The notes: generated by a model from the sequence alone, not told the origin. Counted from the first letter of the stretch, positions 47,941 to 59,786 are shown. The stretch is DNA of 64,000 nt from Nectonema munidae (GCA_030549495.1 JAUIRK010000691.1:1-64000), one strand, 5' to 3'. Numbers and translations are program-made.

Positions 47941-48300
47941 TTCCTGATCTGACGAAGATAATTGAAAAACAAAACGGATAAAGTGGTTCAATTATTTTCG
48001 ACTTATGGCGCTATGCAAAAATTGAATAAACATGGGTTGAAAGCAACAGGCACAACTCGAGAACTGAGAACAAAGAACTGCCTGGCCATGTCAGACAAAG
48101 AAATTGAAAAAGAGTAGAGCTTTACGAGGATAACAAATAGCAAATGATCTTGTCTCAAAATTTTTCAATATCTCTTTGTATGTTACAAAGAATATAGTTC
48201 TCAGAATGCTATTTGGTTGCATCCCACAAACTACATGGGGCATACGACTTTATAACGTTTATGAAATGAAAGAATTTTTGTTTCTATATAAATTTTAGTG
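47940..48300 (+). mobile_element. piggyBac fragment
   Basis: Reads HGLKATGTTRELRTKNCLAM then SDKEIEKE, matching the piggyBac stretch after the second catalytic Asp (GTVR.NR...CPL.. K.MKK). Nothing else of the transposase is clear. Confidence 0.5.
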
Positions 48301-48689
48301 TTTTATATTATGTTTGATGTGCTCATTTTAAAATTGGCATCATTTTATGCAGGTCTTTAATATTTATAAAAAAATTTCAAAGATATATTTTTTGTTTTAT
48401 TGCTTAAAACCCTGAGCGAATCTAGAGATAAATTACCCACGAAGAGAGTATAATTTAACCGGTATCGCATCGCATTTTGCGATGCAAAATCGGAGATTTG
48501 CTATGCAATTTTCAAATGTGCATCGCAGCTGGCTGAGCGTGTGTGTGCGCGACTGTGATGTCGATCAGCTGTTCAATGCATATAGCCTTGATTATATATA
48601 ACTTAAGGCTAGTTGCTATTATCTGTTATTTAAATTGTTTTCATTTTTTTAAAGACATTATTTTTAGTGTTTATTTGTATGTGAATTGT

Positions 48690-49250
48690 TTCGATCAAAA
48701 TGACAAGTGGTGTAAAATTGTATACTGTTCAAAAATGGGCAAAAGAACTTGTTTTAGTAAAAAAGTAGCTTAAACTGCCTTAAGAAAGACAATGTTGTCA
48801 AACATTCAAACTCAGTAGATATGCATGGCAAAGCTTTAAATCTTGAACACAAACCTGCATCTATTATCATAGATATTTACAAGTCAACTCCTATTGGGAG
48901 ATGTGTATCCCCTGCTTCTGTTGAAGAAGAGCAAAAAGTTGGAAAACTGATAGACATTAGCTATGTTTTGGCAAAAGAAGAGTGTCAAGAATTCACTCAC
49001 TGTATTGGTGAGAATATGCAAGATGAACTTGTGCAAAGCTGTCAAAGCTGAATACTGACACCATTGAAAAAGAGGTGATCTTTCTTTTGTTTATTGATGA
49101 ACTAGGTTGTGTGCAAACTAGGTTCTTGCGATTAAAAAATGTTAGCCATGCTAATGCCCAAGGCTTAAAACATGCGCTCAAAGACTCCTTCATGAGTGAA
49201 AAACTGCTCCACAAAAAATAGCAAATGCTACACAATATAAATTTTGCATA
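48690..49250 (+). mobile_element. hAT-like remnant (ZNF862/KIAA-type domesticated-transposase family)
   Basis: Starts MTSGVKLYTVQKWAKEL (48694), then NLEHKPASIIIDIYKS, LIDISYVLAKEECQEFTH, and after a break FLLFIDELGCVQTRFLRL and ANAQGLKHALKDSF. This order fits the group of hAT-derived proteins related to ZNF862 (W..EL.. ; F..AY.LAKNE.PF ; F.. GL..A). Stops and frameshifts present. Confidence 0.5.
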
Positions 49251-49399
49251 GCAGTTTTTGCTGTAGTAGAAATAATTATTTAAAAAATTTTTATCCATTG
49301 CAAATATCCCACAATGGCAAATTCATTAAAATTCATTTAAAACAATTTTGAAATAATACCTCTCTGTTTAAACCTGAGCATCATAATAATCTAATATTT

Positions 49400-49640
49400 T
49401 ATAAAATTTAGGGTTTGAAAATATTTGAAAGCTTCAATCAAATATGATGTTTACGTCTAAAAACCGTTTCCAAAAATATTTTCAAATTTTTAAATAAAAT
49501 CTCTGTTTTTATACCAAATCGACTATGCTTATTTTATTTCTACACTCTATTTCGGCTAATACAGTTAAAAAATACCTGGAAGGGTCAAATAAATTAGTGA
49601 TGTATCCATGAGGATTAGTTTTTTCAGAAAATTATTTTTT
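49400..49640 (+). repeat. Monomer of the degenerate ~150-bp repeat
   Basis: Shares TTTTTATACCAAATCGACTA, CTTATTTTATTTCTA, GTTTACGTCTAAAAACC and TTTCCAAAAATATTTTC with the copies at 51.7 and 52.7-53.3 kb. Confidence 0.5.
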
Positions 49641-49707
49641 ATAAAAAATATCGGCCTTTTTTTTAAATATGATGTTTTATGTGGACCATTTTTGGTATCT
49701 AGTCAAA

Positions 49708-49756
49708 ATCCCCGAAAATTAAGTTAACTTTAATTTTCGGAGATTTTGATAGCGAA
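49708..49756. repeat. Long hairpin
   Basis: TCAAAATCCCCGAAAATTAA is followed after about 8 bp by its inverse with a single mismatch (CCCC against GGAG). A third related stretch, TTTTAGTTTTCGGGGAA, follows at 49759. Could be the stem of a foldback element or part of a MITE end. Confidence 0.65.
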
Positions 49757-50222
49757 AATTTTAGTTTTCGGGGAATTTTACCAGCAATCACAATTTCGTT
49801 CATCTGAGTTAGCGAGATCAAATGCATGAAATTTGTCCGCGTCCTTGTGAGCAAAAAGAATATAAATATAATCAGCAAAAGAAAACTTTGAGCGAATTGG
49901 TTGTTAATGAGGAATCTAAAGTAGTTGATGTATATAGAGAATAATAGACGGCTTAAAATTTATCCTTGTGAAATACGATGATAGTTTTTTTCTTTTTCTA
50001 CTTATTTATAGATTGTTAAAAGGCTTTGAGAATTTAATTTTGTATTTAAATTTAACACTAAATCACATTCACTTTGAAAAGGGTCGAAAATTCGTGGTAA
50101 ATATCTTTGAAGGACATAAACATTGTTTTTTTATCACAATTACTTTTTAAAATTTTTATATATAGCATAAAAAAATTCATCGTCAATAATATATTTCAAT
50201 TTTGTACATATAATGAAAATAT

Positions 50223-50350
50223 TAACCCTTTGAGGACCGGTGGGATACTGGTATCCCAAAAATTGAAATTATCTGCTTTAGATACATAAAATTGCATTGA
50301 AAAATAAAGCATACGATTAGTCTTCAAAATTTTGGTAATCAAAGGGTTAA
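50223..50350. mobile_element. 120-bp piggyBac-type MITE
   Basis: TTAA at 50223-50226 and 50347-50350 flank a 120-bp body with inverted ends CCCTTTGAGGACC / GGTAATCAAAGGG. A palindrome GGGATAC-TG-GTATCCC at 50242-50257 lies 15 bp from the left end. No coding capacity. TTAA target and CCC start are diagnostic of piggyBac. Confidence 0.88.
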
Positions 50351-51309
50351 ATTATACGTAATATAAATTCAATTTTGAATGATACTCATTATCAAAGTAT
50401 AACTAAAAATGTTGGTTGGTAAATGACGAAAAAGTTCCTAATTTTATATCACAAATTAAGCACTTATAAAAAGTATTTATTTTATACTTGTTTCAGAAAA
50501 TTGAAACTAAAAATCAAAAAATGAAAAAAATATTGGAAACCTAAATATATATTGGGTATTTAACTTAGACAAAATAACACTTCTTTAAAAAATGTATTTA
50601 ACCTTTTGTTAGATGAAAAAATGAATTTGAAAGCATGGTCAGTAATTAGTTAAATTGATTAGAATTTACCTAAATTAGCCATTTTGAAATAAGAAGAAAA
50701 TATATTACAAAATAAATAATAATAAAATTCAAAATTATATTCCTTAAAACATTTAAGATGATAAATAAAACTTTCTAAATCTATATATATTCTAATTAAG
50801 TTAAACTATTTCTTAATTGTGTTAAATCATGTTTCAAATGTTTGAAATATGGTAAATTTTGAAGCTCAATGCCAATCTAAGAATGTAATATGTAGGTTTT
50901 GTGCTCAGTTTCACGAATAAAGTAAAGTTTGATAAATAGATCTGTAAGTTATGCTCTGAATACTAACCATATTGCTAACTCAAAAAGTTGTTCAAACTTA
51001 CAAAAAAAGGGAAACTTTGAAGATGAATAAGACCGAGGCATTGAACTACTACATAAATATAATTATTTTTAATTATTTTTGAAATACTGGATGAACTTTC
51101 CATTATTAGATATTTATTATTTTGTAAATACTGATAATATCATTAAAACTAAAATAGCTAAAGTAGATTTTAAATATTTTGAGTGTAATATCTTGATTGA
51201 TACGTTAAAAAACCTGGTAACTTCATCACTTTTTATTTAAATTGTAGAAGTTTAAAAAAAACTTGGACGCAGTTGCTAATTTATTTTATGATCTTTAATT
51301 TGATAGTGC
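50351..51309. other. Unannotated AT-rich stretch
   Basis: No gene or repeat recognised. Confidence 0.4.
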
Positions 51310-52100
51310 TAGGAAAATTGCCATTGGGAAAATTTCCATTGGAAAAATTTCCAGTTAATAAATAGCCCTAATGGGTAAATTTGCCATAATGGGATAATTG
51401 CAATGGAGAAAATTGCGAAGTGGAAAATTGATATTGTTTTAAACGTATTAGTCACAAAAAAAATTATTTTACAGGATTGGATGAATTATATCCCTTCAAA
51501 TTTAGTGATTTTTCGTAAAATCACTAGATTTACCTTTTGATACCATTTCATTGTAGTTCAATGACTCTTTGATGACAAAAACTGTCAAACAAAAATATAA
51601 TATGCCCATGTTTTTCATAATTTTAATATTATAACTTATTGTCTATATTAGATACACTCTTCAACATTTAAATTAATATACATTCCTGCTTTCTATTAGT
51701 GTTTCCCAAATATGCTTTTTAGCTCTAAAAATAGGGTAATACTTTTTTATAGTGAATCGATCATGCTGATTTCATTTTTGAACTCAGTTTTAGCAACCTG
51801 TTGGAAGGTTTCTGTAAGTGTGCATCAAATTTATGGTTTAGGTATGAAATTTCTCTTCAAAAAATTCTTCATAATTTTAATAAATTTAAATTTTTTGTAG
51901 TAAAACGATCATACTCATTTCACTTCTAAATTTAGTTTTAGCAATTGGGATTTGAAATTATTTTGTAAGTGTCCATCAAATTGATGGTTTAGTTATGAAA
52001 ATTGTCTTCAAAAATTTTGAAATTTTAAATTTCAACCCACTGGCAAATTTCCCACTGAATATATTCCCAATGGCAATCAACTGGCAATTTTCGGTCAGGA
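51310..52100. mobile_element. MITE-like unit with inverted GCCATTGGGAA-type ends
   Basis: Left end holds GGAAAATTGCCATTGGGAAA and several variants through 51435; the right end (52035-52092) holds the inverse, TTCCCAATGGCAATCAAC and GGCAATTTTC. Between them lie two copies of the ~150-bp repeat (about 51690-51850 and 51900-52010). No coding capacity. Confidence 0.45.
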
Positions 52101-52265
52101 ATTTAATATAGATGTGTTTTGTCTTACTGAGATCTGGAATTCCAAATTCTCAAATTTTTTTTGGAGGGATATCCATCTATTTGCAAGGAACATGAGACCT
52201 CCTAAAGGGAGGGGTAGGATTCTTCATTAAGAAGGAATTCCTTACTTTGAATTTTATTCAGATTT
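52095..52265 (+). mobile_element. LINE endonuclease fragment
   Basis: Reads FNIDVFCLTEIWNSKFS, NFFWRDIHLFARNMRPP and KGRGRILH, matching the AP-endonuclease of non-LTR elements (D.FCLTEIW... F.R....GGVGFFIK). Short and frame-broken. Confidence 0.6.
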
Positions 52266-52699
52266 CAAGACTTGTACTTTGAATTCATGATAATTCATAT
52301 TAATCTGATTGGTTCAATAATGATTATAGATATTAATCGTCCTCTTAGCATTAATGTTGTAAGTTTTCTAAATGCGTTTGATTTATTTTTAAAAATCTTA
52401 ATACAAAACTTAAAAAAACAAAAATTTGTGAAGACTTAAACCCTCATCCGACTACCTGAACACAATCGTGTTAACACATTTATTCATTATATAAATAGGA
52501 AAATAGAAAATATTTTGAATCTACACATTTTTGAAAAACTTGCAAATAGTCGAATTTAGGTTTTATTTGCATGTTTTCCAAATTTTCGAGATGTTGTATT
52601 ACTTTTTGTTACCCAAAATATATCTTAGATAATCATAGCTACTTTTTAGAAAACGTAAAATTTTGATTCATCGGAAATATATATTATAATATATTCTTT

Positions 52700-53345
52700 T
52701 AAATTTTACATAAAATAAATGTTTTTATAATAAATCGACCATGTTGATTTCATCTTTGAACACAATTTTTGCACTTTGGATTTGAAAATACTTAAGTATT
52801 AATCACATTTGAGGTTTACTTCTAAAACTTATCTCCAAAAATATTCATTTAAAATTTACATAAAATATATGTTTTTATATTAAATCGACAATGCTGGTAT
52901 TATTTCTAGACTTGTAGTTATTTCTAGATTTTGTATGAGATGTTAAAAAATATGAGACAGTATTAATAACATTTGCGGTTCATGTCTGAAAATTATCTGC
53001 ACAAATATTTTCTATAATTTTACATGAAATATATGTTTTTATACCAAATTAACGATGCTAGTTTTATTTTTGAATTGTTATCGCATTTAGAGGTTTTAAA
53101 ATATCTGCAAGTGTCAACAAGTATGCGTTTTATGTCTGAAAACTTTCTCCAAAAATATTATCTCAAATTTTATATGAAATATGTTTTACATCAAATCAAC
53201 CATGTTATTAGTTTTTAGATTTAGGATTTGAAAATACCTATACACGTCAATCAAATTTGTGGTTTACTTCAAAAATTTTCTCCAAAAATATTCATTCAAA
53301 TTTTACATGTAATGTAGCGTTTTATACCAAACCATCCATCCTTTT
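52700..53345 (+). repeat. Degenerate tandem repeat, period about 135-165 bp
   Basis: Landmark AAATCGACCATG and variants at 52732, 52882, 53046, 53193 and 53329 give spacings of 150, 164, 147 and 136 bp. Each unit also has ACATGAAATATATGTTTTTA and TTTCTCCAAAAATATT. Copies are clearly diverged. The same unit occurs singly or paired at 49.4 and 51.7-52.0 kb. Confidence 0.75.
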
Positions 53346-53955
53346 TATTTTTCAACTGAAAAAAGCACGTCTGATCAAAAGAAAAATTAAAAAAACTCTT
53401 GACTAAATGAAAGATCTATCATGTTTCAATAGCCTAGGAAGTAATGTAATGATTTAATATTGGGTGCTTCAAAGAAATTTTGACATTGAAAAAAAGTTGC
53501 TCTATTGCAAATGAAAAATCTTTAAACTTATAGCTTATCAGCTAAGATAACAATTATTATTTAATTAAGATTGGTAGGAAATGAAAAATATTAATAAGTC
53601 CGAGTTATCAAAACGGTCACATGCAAATGTGAAAATTTAGTCATTATCAAGACTAAATTAAAATTACATTAACAAGATATAAGTGGACAAGTATTTTATA
53701 ATTCAACAATGAACATCACAAATGATTTCATCAGTAAAAAAACTTTTGAACTGGGATTGCATATATTCAAGCTGAGTATCTGTTAATATCACCTGATAAT
53801 AAAATATAAGATACTGATAAAAATGCCTAAGATCATCCAGAAGGTTTCTAAATCAAAATGCTATGAAAATTATTAAAATCTGTTCAAAATTAATCCTATA
53901 AAATAGTTTTTTTCGAACACAGATTACAAAAAATAAATTCCTGAAAATAAGTTCC
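53346..53955. other. Unannotated AT-rich stretch
   Basis: No gene or repeat recognised. Confidence 0.4.
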
Positions 53956-53974
53956 TTTTTGAGATGAGATGTCA

Positions 53975-54062
53975 TATAGCGTGAGTAGGGTTGGATAGAT
54001 GCTGGATTCCATAACTCAAGGTTTTTGGTTCGATCCCGAATCAAGCCTGCTTTTCTCATAGT
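53975..54062 (+). repeat. tRNA-like SINE candidate
   Basis: Box A-like TGGATAGATGCTGG (about 53992) and a perfect box B GGTTCGATCCC (about 54026-54037) at tRNA-like distance. A second weaker pair (TGGCGAGAGG, GGTTTAAACCC) occurs at 54480-54520. Confidence 0.5.
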
Positions 54063-55030
54063 TCAATACAAGCGGCACAATTGTGCCTTATCGATGAAAG
54101 TTATTTTTTGAAAGGTTTGATTGATTTTCATAAAAAAAATAACCACTGAATTCAGCATACTTAAAACTGAACATATATGTATAAAAACCTTTATACAATT
54201 ATTTAAAAAAAAAGTTCCTTTTTGAGATGGGCTGTCAAATATAAATCAATTTTTTGACATGTTTTATAATTTTCATAAAAAAGGACATCTAAACTGAATT
54301 CAGCATGATAGCTTGGCAAAGTTTCAGAGGCATTTTATATGCTGAAGAAGCGAGAGCCTAGTATATATATATATCTATTTGTAAAAAGACTTTGAGCGCT
54401 TATAACATTTTTTCGACAAAATGTAAACTGACCAAACATTGCATAGCTGTTAAGATATAAAATATCATGTGAGTTCACGTGGCGAGAGGAAATCAAAGTT
54501 AAAGGTTTAAACCCTTTCGATACAATACTTAGACACATTAGTTTCTATTGGGCTCCTCATTAGATAAGTAATATTACAATTTTCAATTATCATTCGTTTT
54601 TCCAACATTAAAAAAAAATTTTAAGCGAATAATATATATTATATATATAAAGTGAAATTATATATCTCTGTTATCTCCTTCCCACTCTAAAAAAATTCTA
54701 AATGATATTATATAATAAAAATCAAAGAAATGGTGATAAAGCAGTAAAAAAGTAAATCATTAAATAAAAAAAATTTTTTAGAGTGGGGGGAGACAACAGA
54801 AAAGTACGAATATTTAATAACAATATGTATATAGGACGATAGATCTATAACTCTTTTCGGAGGTCATTTGCAAAAAAAACTACATAACAAAATTTTTCAA
54901 ATTTTGCATAGATAGGTTACTATAGTTATATATATTGCATATCTCCAAATTTGTTCAGAATATTTTTTTAGTTGTAAAATTAAAGGTCTAACTTAGAAAG
55001 TCTATAATACAAAATTTCGCAACTAATCAG
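54063..55030. other. Unannotated AT-rich stretch
   Basis: Low-complexity AT at about 54620-54650; otherwise no gene or repeat recognised apart from the weak SINE-like word pair at 54480-54520. Confidence 0.4.
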
Positions 55031-55049
55031 CATTTATGCACCTTTAGAT

Positions 55050-56560
55050 CCTTTGGCTATCAGAGGTCTGGCAAAACCTCCGGGGAGACAACTTGCCAGC
55101 CTTATTATATATTTAAATGTAGGTAGGCTATGGTAAACAGCTCAAAACTATTATAGTCAATATTATGAGTGAAAATATTATGCTTGATTGAGTTATGAAT
55201 GTAAAATCCTAAGCCGCCATGAAGAGATACTTTAGAAGAAATACATAAAAAACTATATCCTTCAATATTAAATAAACTTGAATTATTACTATTATTGAAC
55301 CAAAGTTCTTGAATACAAATAATATGGAGAGGTGATTTGCTAATTGAGTTGAAATGAAAAAGAAAACATTCAAGTGAATCAAACTTGGCATTAAGGCATT
55401 GAACATTCAAACTTATAATATTCAAGTTGTTAGCATTCAAGGGAGGAACATCAGCAAAAAGAGAAGAGGAAAAATTATCATATAAGAAAGAATCTTTAAA
55501 ATAGGGATAGGTTAGAATATCAAGTGTATAAATATTATTATAATTATCAGAAGAATTCATATTTGAAATACAATCAGCAACCATCATCATAAGAAATATA
55601 GGTTATACTTTTAACATACGCAAGATTTTTTTGAACCAGAGAGCATGAATAACTACACGAAAAATGATTAGACTCTGAAATGTGGTTTTTTACATAATTG
55701 CCACATTTTAACATACTTTTGTCGGATCGAAAGCTACAATCTTTCAATACATGCTCATCAGAAGCACAATAGGCACAAAGAATAGAGGAATTTCTACAGT
55801 TAGTACTGGTATGATCAAAATAAAGGCACTTAGTACATTGAACATTTGAATAATAATTATAACATTTACATTTACTAAAATATATATACAGATAAAAATT
55901 AGAATTAATAAGATATGTGTAAATTTTAGAATCAATTTTAAAAATACAACTTTTCATGTTATCAACAAACTTTTTATTCCAGGATTTTTTGCTATAATTT
56001 CACGACATAAATCATCTGCATTAACATCATTCGGTAAGTTAATCTTTATTTTAGGAGATAAGTTTTTAACTTTCCTGAATTTTACATTATTTTCATTTAG
56101 AAGGGATTGAGCTTTGACCAAATTTGCTTCATCTGCTAAAGACACTTTTACACTCTTATTCTTTTCTTTAATAATGTAATTAACTTGACGATTTTTAAAG
56201 ATATTCATTGTAGCTAAATTAGAACCTTTATCATCATCTGATTTCACATAAAGTATATTCTTTTTAGATTTAACAGCATCAGTATACAACTTTGTGGGAA
56301 TATTTAAATTTTGTTTTATAATAGACAAATAAGATTGAATTTTAGAAACATCTACTTTTAAAGATGAAAAATCTTCAGCGTTATTAGAATAGGAAGAAGT
56401 TGATTTAAGCTTATCAAATTCTTTAATAAGATATATGAGAGCCAGGTTAATATTTTCCTTAGAATTATCACGTGAAAGAAGAGATTTAATCCCACCTTCT
56501 CTCGCAATATTGATAATATTAATCATATCATTTGACATTGAGTTTTGACTAATCAGCCAT
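55050..56560 (-). mobile_element. LINE 5' half: ORF1 (gag-like, zinc knuckles) and endonuclease
   Basis: ORF1 starts at 56538 (MSNDMINIINIAREGG), contains KINLPNDVNADDLCREI, and continues in another frame at 55957 with knuckles CTKCLYFDHTSTNC and CAYCASDEHVLKDC. ORF2 then begins with an endonuclease: NLNIISLNVQCLNAKFDS, HIICIQELWF, GGLGFYIHNSIKH. It stops at about 55100 with no RT, so the 3' half is missing, unlike the usual 5'-truncated LINE. Two-ORF structure with knuckles fits the I/Jockey-type groups. Confidence 0.82.
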
Positions 56561-56713
56561 GATACAGTAAAAATCTTTTACAAAATTAGTGTAAGGCAAA
56601 ATTTATGACAAAGAAACCGCCAAAAAATTTAATTAATTAAATATGCTTAAATAATATAAAAATCAAATAAGCCGGAAAAAAAGTTGGAGCAAATCAGAAC
56701 AAAAAAAATCTAG

Positions 56714-57100
56714 TTTCAAAAAATAAAAATAATAACTAACGTCATGAATTTATATACTATTTTTTCAATATTTTATATTCACTAAGGTAAATTATTTTTT
56801 TTACATTTTAAAATGTCATAGTTAAAGAAAACTGTCGAAAATAAATATATATTTTTTACTTTTTATGGGTCAGTAGTATAGGTCAGTATAATGTTTTTCT
56901 AATAAATTTAAATTATTTTTGAAATGAAAAATGTCGATCGAATGTACAAGATTTGAAGCCATACTCTTTGTGGGTAAAATAGGCTAGGTTTTACAAATAA
57001 ATATATTTTTATTCTTCCAAAATCCGCTTTTATGTGAGGTCAACTTTTATTTAGTTTCAAAAAATACCAACAATTAACGTGATGAGTTTATACAATGATT
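56714..57100 (+). repeat. Repeat unit left of the RT LINE, with ~340-bp spaced internal copies
   Basis: AGTTTCAAAAAATA...ACGT(C/G)ATGA(A/G)TTTATA occurs at 56711-56755 and again at 57052-57095. Between them 56783-56955 is repeated in direct orientation at 59787-59957 (shared: AAAATGTCATAGTTAAAGAA, TTTATGGGTCAGTAGTATAG, GTCGATCGAATGTAC). Confidence 0.7.
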
Positions 57101-57119
57101 AGGAAATCAGTTCATCATC

Positions 57120-59593
57120 ATCTTACACATAACACAGTAACCTTCTTCCCACCCATCACAGATAAAGAATTAAATCATACTATTAATAACCTCACATCCA
57201 AATAATCCTCTAGCCTTGATTACATATCATCAAAACACATAAAAAAAGCTTATCACATTTTAAAACCTCACCTCCTTAACATATACAACGCTTGCCTCAA
57301 ATATAGCTTTTTCCCTAACATTTGGAAGATCTGCAAATTAATTCTCATTCCAAAACCAAACCGAAACCATGACCAAATTAAAAACTGGCGACCCATTTCA
57401 ATCCTTCCAACTCTTGGCAAAATTTTAGAAAAATTACTAAGAAAACGCCTATTACACTATATATTCAAAAACAACTTGATTCATCCAAATCAATTTGCAT
57501 ACCTCCCAAACAGAAACACTGAACTCGCATTGACTCGCCTCTCACTCTTCCTAGAACACACCCTCAGTCACAACAACATTGCGACAACCACATTTCTAGA
57601 TATCGGCAATGCGTTTAACTCTGCACGGCACCCTGCAATCCTCCACAATCTTATTGAAAATAAATATCCGTTTTATATTATCAAATTCATACAAAACTAC
57701 CTAAACAAACGCATTTTAATTTTTTTCCACAACAACAACATCCACATTAAACAACTCTCCCTTTCTACACCACAAGGGGGTTGCCTTTCTGACATCTTAT
57801 GGCTCATACTCATCAACCCACTCTTATCATACATAAATTCTAACTCACACTTTGCTCAATGTTATTCTGATGATATTCTCTTTACATTTACCAAACCAAA
57901 TCAAAACACAAACATCACCAATGCTACTAACCTCTTAAACCAAATCGATACACTTGCACAAAAATAAAAAATCCATTTTAACACATCCAAGCTCAATGTA
58001 ATTCACTTTACACGCAAAAGAATCTTACCACAATCTCTTTACACAAATTCATCTAATCTCATCACACCTGTTACTCACCTAAAATATCTTGGCATTACTT
58101 TCCAATCCAACCTAAAATTCTCTCTACATCTAAAGAATGTACTCTCCAAACTAACATCTACAATCTTCTTATTCAAAAAAGCCATATCATACAAATGGGG
58201 TCTCCACCCAAAAATTTCCAAATATATATACTCTTCTATTGTCTTACCTATTATTCAATACGGCATTCTATCATGGGGTCATACTCTAAAACTACAAAAT
58301 ACCAGAACCCTCATAAACAAAATTCACCGCACCTGCCTGCTCACGATTACAAACGCCTATCATACTACCTCAACTTCTAAACTCGAACTTTTCACGCACA
58401 CTCTACCTATCATATATAAACTACAATTAACAATTGTAAATCATTACTCTAAAACTTTCAAAGCATTACCCTCTATCCATCACTTCACCACGTTATACAC
58501 ACCCTTCTCATCCAAAATGCTTTTATATTTTGCCACCATCTGCAACAAATACATTCCACATCTTACCCACTACTCTATATCACCTGAAATCCATCCTATC
58601 TCTCTTATTGATCCTTCTAAAATTACGCCGTACAATCTGGTCTTATGTAAATACAAAAACATCGCTATCAACCTAATCAAAAAGCAACGCTCATATCCCA
58701 CTCTTACAAAACACTTATTTATTTTTACCGACGGTTCCAAAACTGCATCCCATGCTTCAGCTGCCTACGCCTTTTACATAACCAATTCTCCAACTCCATT
58801 TACATCTATGGTCTTGCATACTGACTCCAACACCTCATCATACGAAACAGAAACTCTCGCTATTTTAGCTGCATGTAATCACCTCATAGACAATCTTCAC
58901 ATCTACTGCCTAAACTTTACTCAAATACACTTTTATACGGATGCCCAAAACATCATCAACGACCTAAATCTCAATCACAAAATCCCTCAATCCTCTTACA
59001 GCTTAGCCACAAAACTTATCCAACTTTCCAATTATTTCAACATAACAATCTATTAGTCTCCCGCACACTCCATCTGCACTGAAAACAATAGTGTTGACAG
59101 ACTATCTAAAACACTACTTTCAAGCACGCATTCCTTTTTCTTACTTTCTCTCCCTTTATCCACTATCTTTAAAGCCGCATATGCATCTATACTGAACACA
59201 TGGTCATCACTTAATATCGCACCACCCTTGATAAACTTTGCCATTCACAACAAAAACATCAATCTCTCCCGCAACTCCATCAAGTGGTTCTCATCACACT
59301 GCCCAACCTATTCCTATTTCTATAGATTCAAACTTCACAACAATCCATTATGTAGATTTGGTTGCCCCTACATCGAAACACCCCTACACATAATTCTCTA
59401 CTGCCCAATTTATAACGATTTACGTGTTAAACTACTTAATTTCTGTAATCTACACTTTAACGAACCTCCTACTTCTCTATATGATTTTTTACAACATCCA
59501 ATTATACTTCAAGAAATCTCCATTTTAATTAACAAAATAGAACCAATCCTTATCGCACACCTAAATCTTATTCCACCCACACCTCTTAATTAA
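57120..59593 (+). mobile_element. LINE ORF2 with reverse transcriptase, RNase H and C-terminal zinc motif
   Basis: One reading frame across almost 2.5 kb with only a few stops (for example near 57966 and 59056). RT: LIPKPNRNHDQIKNWRPIS, FLDIGNAFNSARHP, STPQGGCLSDILWL, QCYSDDILFTF (YSDD in place of YADD). RNase H: FIFTDGSKTASHASAA, YETETLAILAACNHL, FYTDAQNIINDL and, past the stop, DRLSK. C-terminal CRFGC...PLHIILYC. RT plus RNase H and a CCHC-like end place it in the I/R1/Loa-like supergroup. The endonuclease is missing, so it is 5'-truncated. The sense strand is rich in A, C and T with very little G. Confidence 0.92.
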
Positions 59594-59786
59594 TTATACT
59601 CTTATCATCCTTTACTTTATATACTGAACACAATACTACATACAATTTTCTCCTAGAATACTAGAATTCCACAATGTTTCTTCAACTAAACTCCACGCAA
59701 TCATCAAATCCCAAAGTCTAGCAACCTGCAAGCATATCAGCCAAAGTTTGCTTAGAGATTTCCTCACTCAATCACTCATATTTACA

